The notes under the pieces are model-generated. The model was not told the DNA's origin. It was given only the letters and a program-made list of their open reading frames with translations, and did not search any database. Of a DNA stretch of 43,621 nt, positions 1-9,300 are shown piece after piece. The first letter of the stretch is position 1, and each line of letters opens with the position of its first letter. The position numbers and the translations under genes are program-made. This stretch comes from JAUWVG01 sp964633715 (GTDB taxonomy: Bacteria; Acidobacteriota; Aminicenantia; Aminicenantales; Aminicenantaceae), in the NCBI GenBank assembly GCA_964633715.1, contig CAZWHQ010000039.1, positions 1 to 43,621 on the forward strand, in the 5' to 3' direction.

Positions 1-8
1 GTCCCCAA

Positions 9-1058
9 TTAATTATTGTGCGATTCGAGGTCCAGCAAATATTGCTTCCGCCAGAGACCTCCGCCATACCCTGTAAGTGTCCCATCTGATCCGATGACTC
101 TGTGGCAGGGAATGATAATTGAAATTCTGTTATCCCCATTAGCTCTGGCCACGGCTCTAGTGGCCGACGGATTACCCACAGCTCCAGCCAAATCCGCATA
201 CGAACGCGTTTCTCCATAGGGGATTTCCAGGAGCACAGACCAGGCCTTTTCCTGAAACGGAGTGCCGCGAATATCAAGTGGCAGTGTAAACTTTTTCCGC
301 TGTCCTTCAAAATATTCGTTTATTTGAGTGTACAATTCTTTAAAATATTTATCCTCGCCCAATAAAAAATCGGCATTCATCAGACGTTCCAGCCTGCTGA
401 TTTGAGTTTCCAGCATCCGCCTATCAACAAATTCCAAAAGACAGATTCCCCTTTCCGAAGCTCCCGCCAGCATAGGACCCAATGGAGTCAAGACCCTTGT
501 TACACGGATGATCTGATTATGGGGGCTTTTACTCGGTGAAAAACCCGTGGTTTTCTTAAACGTATCTACAAAACCGCTCAAAGATTCATACCCGGAATCA
601 TAGGCCGCAGCAATGACTCTTTCACCGTATTTTATTCGTCCAAACGCTTGGGTGATCCTCAGAGATCTCAGATAGGCGTGAAAAGTCATCCCGTGATGTT
701 TCTTAAACCAGCGGCGCACCCTGTGAGGGTCCACTCCTTTTTCCTTTATGTCCCAATCTTTCAACTTGATGTTTGGATTGTCTTTAACGTGTTCCATAAG
801 AGGTTTGAGCCAGGGGGGGAATTCACCTTCTTTGCCAAGTGGGCAACACATTTTGCATGGACGGTATCCATGGAGAAGAGCCTCCTTTGTTGAGGAAAAA
901 AACTCTATATTTTTTTTAAAAGGTTTCCTTGCTGTGCATGTAGGCCGGCAGAAAATGCCAGTCGTTTTTACAGCCACAAAAAAAATGCCTTCAAAACGGC
1001 TGTCCTTCTGCAGCAGGGCCTTGTACATGGTGTTTTCATCGGGCAAGGTCTTCGGCAT
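9..1058 (-). CDS. ada: Ada-type methylphosphotriester / O6-methylguanine-DNA methyltransferase and activator
   Basis: A 349-residue protein with the full Ada domain order. The N-terminal zinc methyl-acceptor domain has Cys37, Cys41, Cys68 and Cys71 in the CRPTC and CKMCC motifs. A central AraC-type helix-turn-helix spans roughly residues 95-175. The C-terminal O6-alkylguanine transferase domain carries the PCHRVIG active site with acceptor Cys318. By family knowledge it removes methyl groups from DNA phosphotriesters and from O6-methylguanine by irreversible transfer to its own cysteines, and when methylated it activates repair genes. Length matches E. coli Ada (about 354). The ATG has a GAGGAG ribosome site 8 nt upstream. 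It is divergent from the ABC permease gene, with a palindrome between them. No alkB or alkA lies beside it. Confidence 0.95.
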   Translation of the reverse strand: MPKTLPDENTMYKALLQKDSRFEGIFFVAVKTTGIFCRPTCTARKPFKKNIEFFSSTKEALLHGYRPCKMCCPLGKEGEFPPWLKPLMEHVKDNPNIKLKDWDIKEKGVDPHRVRRWFKKHHGMTFHAYLRSLRITQAFGRIKYGERVIAAAYDSGYESLSGFVDTFKKTTGFSPSKSPHNQIIRVTRVLTPLGPMLAGASERGICLLEFVDRRMLETQISRLERLMNADFLLGEDKYFKELYTQINEYFEGQRKKFTLPLDIRGTPFQEKAWSVLLEIPYGETRSYADLAGAVGNPSATRAVARANGDNRISIIIPCHRVIGSDGTLTGYGGGLWRKQYLLDLESHNN

Positions 1059-1151
1059 AATTTTTACTCCTCTATATGTGTACTATAGACATTTTTTTAA
1101 AAGCTGGAAACCGAAAAATTAACATTTAATTTTTTTAAAAAAGATCTATCC

Positions 1152-1168
1152 TTCACAACCTTTGTGAA
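1152..1168. promoter_or_regulatory. 17-bp palindrome between ada and the ABC permease gene
   Basis: Perfect 7-bp arms, TTCACAA and TTGTGAA, separated by CCT, in the AT-rich divergent intergenic region 74 bp before the permease start. The form suits a dimeric regulator's operator. It has no T-tract, so it is not a terminator. The binding protein is unknown. Confidence 0.35.
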
Positions 1169-1241
1169 CATTTATTCGTCTTTAACGTATTAAGAAAAGA
1201 ACACAACAACTCTATAAGATTTTTTAAAAGAGACTCACGGT

Positions 1242-3662
1242 ATGTTTAAAAACTATTTAAAAACAGCGCTTCGAAATCTCAAACGTTACAAAGGTTACTC
1301 TTTTATAAACCTGATGGGTCTGGCCATCGGAATCTCCTGCTGCATCATCATCATGATCTATATACAGGATGAATTCAGCTACGATCGCACCACGGAAGAT
1401 TATGATCAAATTTACCGCATCACTCTCCAGGTTCAGACTCCAGACAGTGGAGAAATCCAAACAGCACGCACACCGCCCCCATGGGCTCCCTCTCTCCTTG
1501 AGGATTTTCCCGAAGTCGAAAATTATGTCCGCTTTAAAACACCGCTAGTTTCCTGGCTGGTCAGCCGTGAAGAAACCAACCAAAGATTTAACGAGAAGGG
1601 CTTTTATTTTGCCGATAATACTGTCTTCGATTTTTTCGGCTTTGATCTGATCAAAGGCCATCTTCAAACCGCTCTCATCGAACCCAGATCCATCGTGTTG
1701 ACTGAGTCCACAGCAAAAAAATACTTTGGGGATAGCGATCCGATGGGCCAAGTCCTGCGGCTCGACAATGCCTATGATTTTTTAATCACAGGTGTTATGA
1801 AGGATGTTCCAAGAAATTCTCATTTTTCCTTCGATATTCTGGCTTCATTTTCGACATTAAGTGTTATCCCCATCTATGGGGGGGTGGAATACGCCAGCTG
1901 GAGGAATGGGCGTGGTCCCGACCTCTATACCTACCTCAAGCTCATGGAAGGAGTTTCGCCCGAATTCCTCGAGGATAAAATGCCCGAATTTCTCCAAAAT
2001 CACATTGGAAACATTTTAAACCAGATGAATGTCCAATTTTCACCTCATCTACAGCCTTTGAGTGAAATCCATCTCCGCTCTAATCTGGATGCCGAAATCA
2101 GAGCCAACAGCGACATCCGCTATATCTATATTTTTTCAGCCATCGCCATTTTTATTCTCATCATCGCCTGCATCAATTTTATGAATCTTTCCACAGCTCG
2201 ATCCGCAAGCAGAGCTCAGGAAGTGGGGATGCGAAAGGTCATCGGTGCAGACAGAAAACAACTCATCTTCCAATTTCTTGGAGAGACACTCTTCCTTGCA
2301 GTTCTAGCCCTATTCCTTTCAATTATTCTGGTATTCTTATTTCTCCCTCTATTTAATTCCGTCTCAGGCAAAGATCTGCAGCCGGTTTTCTGGAAGCCCT
2401 GGATTATTCTTGGACTCGTAGGAATTACGGTGTTTGTAGGGTTGGTTTCCGGAAGTTATCCCGCTCTCTTTCTCTCGTCTTTTCACCCTGCCGCTGTATT
2501 CAGAGGAGCAATCAAAGCCGGCAAAACCAATGTCTCATTGAGAAAATTTCTTGTCGTCTTTCAATTCACCCTCTCCATCGTATTTATTATCGGCACAGGT
2601 ATCGTGTCCACACAGCTGCGCTTTATTAAAAACAAACAATTGGGTTTTGATAAAGAACAGGTCGTTGTACTTCCCATGGGAGATCCACGGGCCAGACAGA
2701 TCTATCTGACATTTAAAGAAAGGGCCCTGCAGGATCCAAACATCCTTGCTGTTTCAGGAACCAGCAGTGTCCCCGGCGGTTTGATCGGTGTTCTCTTGAT
2801 GCTGCCTGACAATGCTTTACCCGGACAAGAAGTCACAATGGAACACTTTATGGTGGACCATGATTTTATAGATGCCATGGGGATTGAATTGATCGAAGGG
2901 CGGACATTTTCATTGGAATTTCCCACCGATACCATGGAGGCATTTATCCTCAACGAGGCAGCTGTAAAACATTTGGGTTGGGAAGGCAACGTTTTGAACA
3001 AGCGAATTGTTCTTCATAACTTTAAAGAGGGCCGTGTCATCGGCGTTGTGAGAGATTTCCACGCCAATTCTCTCCATCAGAGTATTGAACCCCTTATCCT
3101 TCACATCGCGCCAGATCCCGATGCTTTTTGGCAGTTAGTAGTTAGGATCGCTCCCCATGATTTTGACCGAATACTTGTATCTCTGGAAGAGGCCTGGAGT
3201 GAGATCTATCCACAAGATCCTTTTGTCTATTCCTTTCTGGATGAAGATTTTGACAGCCTTTACAGGCAGGAAAAGCAGAGAGGTAAAGTCTTTCTCGTTT
3301 TTTCCATCCTCGCCATATTTATTGCGTGTCTGGGACTCTTCGGTCTGGCCTCATTCACATCGGAACAGAGAACCAAAGAAATTGGCATAAGAAAGGTCTT
3401 AGGGGCGTCGGTCGAAAGTATCATCTCTCTTCTTTCCATTGATTTCTTGAAACTTGTGCTGGTGGGAAATTTTGTAGCCTGGCCCGTTGCTTATTTTGTT
3501 ATGAACAGCTGGTTAGGAAATTTTGCCTATAGAGTCCCAATGAATATGGGCATATTTTTTGCCGCGGGTTTACTTGCTCTTGTTATTGCCCTAACGACAG
3601 TCAGCTTTCAAGCCGTAAAGACTGCTTTGACAAATCCTGCAGATTCTATACGCACAGAGTGA
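1242..3662 (+). CDS. FtsX/MacB-family ABC transporter permease
   Basis: An 806-residue inner-membrane protein with the duplicated layout of large MacB/FtsX-like permeases. It has a first transmembrane helix near residues 20-42, a periplasmic MacB-type core domain (about 45-270), and a three-helix FtsX block (about 285-430). This is followed by another helix, a second periplasmic domain and a second FtsX block up to the C-terminus. Both FtsX blocks carry the recurring EVGMRKV(I)GA / EIGIRKVLGA motif at the cytoplasmic coupling helix. Such permeases work with a separate ATPase in lipoprotein, lipid or antibiotic export, or in mechanotransmission. No ATPase gene is adjacent, so the partner and substrate are unknown. 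The N-terminal style is frequent in Aminicenantes/Acidobacteriota and Bacteroidota permeases. Confidence 0.9.
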   Translation: MFKNYLKTALRNLKRYKGYSFINLMGLAIGISCCIIIMIYIQDEFSYDRTTEDYDQIYRITLQVQTPDSGEIQTARTPPPWAPSLLEDFPEVENYVRFKTPLVSWLVSREETNQRFNEKGFYFADNTVFDFFGFDLIKGHLQTALIEPRSIVLTESTAKKYFGDSDPMGQVLRLDNAYDFLITGVMKDVPRNSHFSFDILASFSTLSVIPIYGGVEYASWRNGRGPDLYTYLKLMEGVSPEFLEDKMPEFLQNHIGNILNQMNVQFSPHLQPLSEIHLRSNLDAEIRANSDIRYIYIFSAIAIFILIIACINFMNLSTARSASRAQEVGMRKVIGADRKQLIFQFLGETLFLAVLALFLSIILVFLFLPLFNSVSGKDLQPVFWKPWIILGLVGITVFVGLVSGSYPALFLSSFHPAAVFRGAIKAGKTNVSLRKFLVVFQFTLSIVFIIGTGIVSTQLRFIKNKQLGFDKEQVVVLPMGDPRARQIYLTFKERALQDPNILAVSGTSSVPGGLIGVLLMLPDNALPGQEVTMEHFMVDHDFIDAMGIELIEGRTFSLEFPTDTMEAFILNEAAVKHLGWEGNVLNKRIVLHNFKEGRVIGVVRDFHANSLHQSIEPLILHIAPDPDAFWQLVVRIAPHDFDRILVSLEEAWSEIYPQDPFVYSFLDEDFDSLYRQEKQRGKVFLVFSILAIFIACLGLFGLASFTSEQRTKEIGIRKVLGASVESIISLLSIDFLKLVLVGNFVAWPVAYFVMNSWLGNFAYRVPMNMGIFFAAGLLALVIALTTVSFQAVKTALTNPADSIRTE

Positions 3663-3669
3663 AAAGAAT

Positions 3670-3798
3670 TCAATACAACTTGTTCTTCTTTAGAACCTGA
3701 ACCACACCATCCTTTTTCATCATCGCCTCAATGTCCTTAACCGTACGGGGAAGTTCCGTCCCTCGGATAATGTCAATGCCATCCGGTTCAAAAAGATA
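3670..3798 (-). pseudogene. Unidentified 42-residue coding remnant
   Basis: An open minus-strand frame without a start codon, preceded directly by an in-frame TGA. The encoded peptide is protein-like (contains DGIDIIRG and TVKDIEAMMKKDG, and ends KKNKLY). A neighbouring frame upstream stays open, which suggests the C-terminal end of a frameshifted gene lying downstream of the NuoG/GltD-like gene. I do not recognise the family. Confidence 0.3.
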
Positions 3799-3857
3799 TC
3801 AAGGAAAGGATTTTAGAGGAGATTATCGCTATTTTCATTCCTGAAGGAAACCGGCCG

Positions 3858-6032
3858 CTATTTTGGAGGGAGAACGACGGAGGAGAGAAGAAACCGCAGA
3901 TGGCATTTAAAACATCTGTCGGACTCAGCCTGGCCTTCTCCCGCACTGTACCCGAGCTGTGGCAGTGCAAAAGATCCGGTGCGCTCCTCAACAGGAAGCT
4001 CGGCCATGTCGACTCGATTTAGGACATAAAAGTTTTCTTTCTGTCCTCTCCATAAAAGCCCTTTGTCAAAAAACTTTATGTCCTTCCAGGCCTCATCCAG
4101 CCCTTGACCTCCAAGAAATTTATCGATCGACGAAGCGGCCAGTCGTCCATCCGCCATGGCTTCCACAGCCGATGCCCGACCGGATCTGGCCTTCCCTCCT
4201 GCAAAATAACCTGATCTATTTGTCTCCAGATTATTTGGTTTGGTTTTTATTGTGTTGTCTTCCTGAATTTGAATCCCTTTGTCTGAAGAAAGATAGTTCA
4301 CGTCCGGTTTCTGTCCTACGGCAAAAATGACATTGTTTGCCTCGATAAAGGCCGTACTCGATTCATCATAGACGGGACAAAAATAGCCCCCCCCGTCAAA
4401 CACAGAGACACATCCCACAAGCTCGACGCCTGATACACTCGTGCCGTCGCCCAAGATTTTCTTAACACCCCAACCTGATTGAAGAACGATTCCCTCCTTT
4501 TCCGCTTCTTCGATTTCCCATTCAAAGGCCGGCATTTTGTCTCTTCTCTCCAGACAAGCAAGAACAACCTTTTCTGCTCCGAGGCGCAGAGCCGTCCTGG
4601 CCGCGTTAAGGGCGACCTCTCCTCCTCCAACAACTACGACATTCTCCCCTACCTCAGGAGCCCATCCCTCCTTGGCGTCCAGGAGAAAATCCAAGCCCCA
4701 ATACACACCATGAAGAGACAGTCCTTCAATATCAACTTTTTTAATGGCTTGAGCTCCGGTCGCCAAAAAAACGGCATCCCATTTCTTCAAATCCAGCTCT
4801 TTTTGAAAAAAATCGGCATCAACAGGACTGTTTGTCCGGATTTTGATACCCAAAGCTTCAAGTGTTCTGATTTCATGCCCTATGATTTGACGGGGAAGAC
4901 GGTATTCGGGAACGGCCCAACGGAGCATTCCTCCTGCTTCTGCCAAAGCTTCAAAGACAGTGACATCATGGCCGAAAACCGTCAAATAATACGCTGCAAC
5001 CAGTCCAGCAGGTCCGGCTCCTACAACGGCAACTTTTTTCCCTGTAAATGGGGCCACTTCAATCTTTTCTGTCAAAATGGCATCCTTGGTTTCCAAAGCC
5101 AATCTTTTCAAGTTGCAGATGGCAATGGGCTGGTTAATTTTGCCCCTGCTGCACACGGTCTCACAGGGGTGATGGCAGATATAACCCAAACTCAAACCCA
5201 TGGGAGTTTTTTCTCTGATAGTCCTGACTGCTTCATCAAAACTGCCTTGAGAAATAAATTGAATATAGGTCGGAACATCCATATCCAGAGGACAGGCTGT
5301 CCGGCAGGGAATCAAAACCTTCTTGTGATCTCCGGGTTTGATGTCTTTATCTCTCAAGGCTCCTGTAGGACAGACTTCAACACACGCACAGCAGTACACA
5401 CACCCTGAATCCTCTATGGAAGATTTTGTGGTGCCGACAGCAACCTTTTCTTTTGTGCTTGTGTATCCAAGAGCTTTCGCCCCCACAAGATCTGAACAGA
5501 CACGAACACAGCGAAGACATCCTATGCAGAGGTTATAGTCGCGGATAAACAGCGGTTTATTGTCTTCAATATAGAGATCCTTTGTGTTATTGAGGTCTTG
5601 ATCGTTTTTAAAACCTATGTATTCGGCGACTCTGCACAGCTCACATTCGTCAGATTGAAGGCAGGCCTGGGGATGACCGTCAAATACCTTGGCCATATTG
5701 TCGAGACGTAAAGTTTGAACCAAATCCGAAGATGTGTGAATGTCCATTCCCTCTTCAACGGGAGTGATACAGGACAGGACTGGTTCTTTTAAACCCTTCA
5801 CCTCTACCAAACAGAGCCCACATCCTTTGTATCCTTTAGCTTGAGAGTCCGACCGGAATTCATGTGAACCTTGATAGCAGATATCGTTAGGCTTGCACTC
5901 TTTAAATGAAGGCAGGTCGGGATGAAAACAGAGGTGGGGGATGTAAATGCCGGTTTTTAAAACAGCTTGAAGTATAGTTTGCCCTTCATAAGTGTCAATC
6001 CCTTTTCCGTTGATGTTGAAATGTATGCTCAA
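3858..6032 (-). CDS. NuoG-like iron-sulfur domain fused to GltD/NfnB-type NAD(P)H oxidoreductase
   Basis: A 724-residue cytoplasmic iron-sulfur flavoprotein. The N-terminal [2Fe-2S] domain has an early Cys, GYKGCGLC and a later Cys, with an insertion of about 30 residues between the first and second ligands. It is followed by a NuoG-type H-x3-C...CxxC segment and two [4Fe-4S] motifs (CIGCLRCVRVC and CVYCCACVEVCP). From about residue 245 it is a GltD-like module: cysteine-rich CRTACP and CHHPCETVCSRG segments, an FAD fold with VVGAGPAGL and a nucleotide fold with VVGGGEVALNAA. Such fusions pass electrons between NAD(P)H and ferredoxin-type carriers. The start is TTG, with AAGGA 6 nt upstream. 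It lies 6 kb from the bam-type operon on the same strand and beside a broken ferredoxin gene, so it may be an electron-input module. That link is inference. Confidence 0.85.
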   Translation of the reverse strand: MSIHFNINGKGIDTYEGQTILQAVLKTGIYIPHLCFHPDLPSFKECKPNDICYQGSHEFRSDSQAKGYKGCGLCLVEVKGLKEPVLSCITPVEEGMDIHTSSDLVQTLRLDNMAKVFDGHPQACLQSDECELCRVAEYIGFKNDQDLNNTKDLYIEDNKPLFIRDYNLCIGCLRCVRVCSDLVGAKALGYTSTKEKVAVGTTKSSIEDSGCVYCCACVEVCPTGALRDKDIKPGDHKKVLIPCRTACPLDMDVPTYIQFISQGSFDEAVRTIREKTPMGLSLGYICHHPCETVCSRGKINQPIAICNLKRLALETKDAILTEKIEVAPFTGKKVAVVGAGPAGLVAAYYLTVFGHDVTVFEALAEAGGMLRWAVPEYRLPRQIIGHEIRTLEALGIKIRTNSPVDADFFQKELDLKKWDAVFLATGAQAIKKVDIEGLSLHGVYWGLDFLLDAKEGWAPEVGENVVVVGGGEVALNAARTALRLGAEKVVLACLERRDKMPAFEWEIEEAEKEGIVLQSGWGVKKILGDGTSVSGVELVGCVSVFDGGGYFCPVYDESSTAFIEANNVIFAVGQKPDVNYLSSDKGIQIQEDNTIKTKPNNLETNRSGYFAGGKARSGRASAVEAMADGRLAASSIDKFLGGQGLDEAWKDIKFFDKGLLWRGQKENFYVLNRVDMAELPVEERTGSFALPQLGYSAGEGQAESDRCFKCHLRFLLSSVVLPPK

Positions 6033-6068
6033 TGGTTATCCTTCTCTTTTTTCTATAATGCGGTCCGC

Positions 6069-6226
6069 TTAGAATCTTCTTTCGTTCTCTTCAGCCCACA
6101 AATCCGCCAGCAGATTTTTGTTGACCTAAGCACAATATATTACACATAGAGCACAAAGAATGCAAAACGAGGGCTCTTGAGAAACATCCAGTTTGGGTAT
6201 GACTTGACTCTTCTACCAGCAGAAAA
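6069..6226 (-). pseudogene. Decayed ferredoxin fragment related to the bamI-like gene
   Basis: Read on the minus strand, the segment encodes PSFCILCALCVIYCA followed by an in-frame TAG. It matches the [4Fe-4S] segment SSFCILCGLCVRYCAEV of the intact bamI-like protein at about residues 122-137, and the DNA is visibly similar as well. The similarity extends weakly in both directions (a TTTTCTGCTGG block upstream, an ERRF segment downstream) but with stops and no start. It is the remnant of a second BamI-type gene directly upstream of the NuoG/GltD-like gene. Confidence 0.65.
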
Positions 6227-6292
6227 CAGCCACAGAGATCTCAAAATATTCCTCCATTATAAGGAACAAGACAAATGAAGTCTTTCAAAATT

Positions 6293-6330
6293 GACCTGTG
6301 ATATAAGCTTTCAAAGGGCTTGGACAGGTC
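6293..6330. promoter_or_regulatory. Spaced inverted repeat upstream of the vWA-FHA gene
   Basis: Arms GACCTGT (6293-6299) and ACAGGTC (6324-6330) are perfect inverted repeats 24 bp apart, ending 57 bp before the ATG of the large vWA-FHA gene. This may be a regulator site or a leader hairpin. No convincing sigma-70 promoter was found beside it. The rest of 6033-6387 holds the ferredoxin remnant and otherwise nothing recognisable. Confidence 0.3.
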
Positions 6331-6387
6331 CTTAAATAGTGAAATAAAGATGTGTTTCCTGGGAGAATTAATACGGGGAGGCCATTT

Positions 6388-9300
6388 ATGATACATCCAT
6401 TAAACAGACATTCCCCTTCCTTTTTCCATCAAAGAAATAAACTTCTCTGTAAGGCTGCTGGACTGGGAATTTTGCTGCTGTTTTTTGTTTTCGTTCTGTT
6501 ACCGAAGCCCATTGGGCTTCAAGCGGCTCAAGGCGATACGACAGCTCAAAATCCACCTGATCCTAAGGCCAAACAGACTCCTCCTCCACCTCCCCCCAAA
6601 CTGTCCATCCTTCTGCTTATCGATGTCTCCGGATCAATGAATGACAACAATAAAATCGATCAGGCTAAGACTGCGGCCATAAACGCTATCAATGCGGCGA
6701 TTAAACCCATACCAGCTCAAGCCAGTCAACCCCAAACACCGGTCCCAGACCCCACACAATCGCTTGTCTCCGCCTACGCCAATTCACCTATTCCGGGGAT
6801 CCCGCCGTTAATAGCCCGACAATTCACAAAAAATCTCGATGCACTGGATGAAATTCAGAAACTCCTTGGTCCAGATATTCGCACTTGGATCAATCAAACT
6901 CCAGCCACAGAAATGGGGAAAGTCCTGAAAAACTGTCAAGGTTTAATGAAAGGCCTGGCCTTTGAACAGCAGAGTATTCTCATGCAGCGCCTCAATCCGC
7001 TCGTAGAAAGAATGCACTATTCCATCGCTGCAAAAGTCAATGAAGTACTCAAAGCAGAGGGAAAAACTTTAGGGCTCAAATATGTGATTCCCGGAAAAAC
7101 TCCAGCCCACGGTGAATTCGGGGGGCTTTTTACGCTAAAACCCTCCGACCATGACGCCATCTATCTCGGCCAGGGAGCTGACGATGCTGTGAGGCTCCAC
7201 AAAGAGCTCGCCGCAACCTATGGAGACGACTTTTTAACTTTGACGGAAAGCTGTCTTGAATCGAGCAAGTACACGATCGAAAGGCTCACTTCTGGAGCAC
7301 TTCCTGAGGCCTTTGAGAATTTCAGCGGGCCTATGAGCAATCTAGACTGGATGCGATCCAAATCCGGCAGTGCATGGGTCCAGCGCTATGTCGACAAAGC
7401 CGGCACGGTTGTCGATCTGGACGCCCTTGACGATGTGGCTAAGATCAAACCTGCCGGAGAGCCAGGGTCAGCCCTGAAATCGCTCTCAAGTTATACCGAT
7501 GATCAGATCCGGGATTTGGGAATCGTTATGGAGAGAAGCGCGCAAGCACCCGCATTCAATCTGGGGCTTCAGTCGGATTTCGAGCGTCAACTTGCACTGA
7601 ACCGGGCCCGAAAAGGCCTGGAAAAGGGGCTCGCGACCTCAAGCGCAGATGACACGGCCATGCTTTTGTCAAAATACGGCCCCCGATACCAGGAGGTTCT
7701 GGAAGGGGCAGGTATCAGGCTGGAGCAGACAGCCTGGAACGGGTATGTGGACAAACTTAAAGCTGCAGGGAACAAGGCCAAGCACGGTCAAGCATTAAGC
7801 GCTGCCGATCAAGCGGTAGTCAATCAATTCGATGAGTTTGCCGGATTTGTTCGCCAGCAGTCCATAGGACGCCAATTGCAGGAGTTTGCCAGGATCAAAC
7901 AGGGTCTCATAGATGCCTCTTCAACAGGTGATGATGCAGCTGTTGCTGCCTTAAGAAGTCAGATGACAGACGTTATCGATGACACACAGGCCGCTCTGCA
8001 CAACTATCAGCAGCTTTACGGAAAGGCGTATGCCGATGACCTGATCGCGGGAATTTCCCAGACACATGACGATTTTGCCCGGGGATTAACACGAAGACTG
8101 ACAAATAATCCATGGGTTGTCAATGAACAGTCCATCGAATTCAGTGTACAGAAAGAATTGGCTGCACAGGGAAACCTTCCCAGTCCGGGATCGACAGTCC
8201 CCAGCAGCGTTGTTATCAGCGACTCCCAAAGTTTATGGCAATATGCCCGCCAGAATCCGGGTCATGTGTTTGCAAAAGCGGCCCAATACGGAGCCTATGC
8301 TTGGATGGGCTACGAGGTTCTTGGAAAAATCAAAGAGGGCAAGGATGCGGAAGCTCTCCAGTTGACTGGCGAGTTTGTCGCCGCAGAAGCAGCTGTCAGA
8401 GGTCTCAGTTGGGGGCTTGCCTCCAAAGGTGCCATGGCCGGCCCCGCTGTATTTCTCGCTGCCATGGGCGGATATACGGTTGGCAAAATGGCATCCCAGT
8501 GGGCCATCGATTCTCAGGTCAATGAGATGTCTCTGCAGATGATGTCAGGATACTCCGAAGACGGCAGCCGGACGTTCGGCCCGACTGATCAAAATTTGCA
8601 GGGTGGAATGTTGGAGTACTTGACACGGGCTCGAGCGACAAATGAAATTAATCAGAACACTGGTCAGACCACTCAATGGGTGGACTTTGATGCACCCAGC
8701 GAAGCAGCGAATATGACGGACGCAGAAATTTTGGCTCAAATCAAACCTGGCACCTATGGGGATTCCACAACGTCTTTTGATGCTAACGGAAATCTTGTTG
8801 TCGAAAAACAGACAACACGCTGGCAGCGGATGGGAGGAGATTATATCGAAGTTCCTTTTACAGAACACCAGACTATCCCTAAAAGTCAGATCATCGCCCA
8901 CACGCGTATGCAGCAGATGTATCAAGCCATGAGAGGAAAATACAATGCAGCTCGTGACAGTGGGGAAATCCAGGGGGGGAATCAGTCTATCCCCTCCGAT
9001 TTTTCCTATGTTGACCCCTATTCAAACATTCCAGGAAGCGAGTTTTCTGTTCCAAATACAGGCAAGATGAGTGTGAACGAATTCACCTATTACAGAATGA
9101 TGTTCGAAAGGACCTGGAACCGTTGGTCTCTTGATAAGAATGAACAGTGGAACCAAAGCTCGATGTACTGGGGTGCCAACATGGAAAATGCCTACAAGGC
9201 AAAGTGGTCCATGTTTCAGTCTTTTATTGCCGGTATCAATGAAGGAAAAATCCGGGATGCGGAGTTCCAGAAAAAATTAGCCGATGACTCCCCGGAGAAT

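Noticed and set aside
4479..5408. A 309-codon plus-strand open frame
   Set aside because: Entirely antisense to the NuoG/GltD-like gene, with no recognisable motif; an effect of codon composition.
6352..6387. GTG start for the vWA-FHA gene at 6352
   Set aside because: No ribosome site precedes it, whereas the ATG at 6388 has GGGGAGG at ideal spacing and leads directly to the signal segment.
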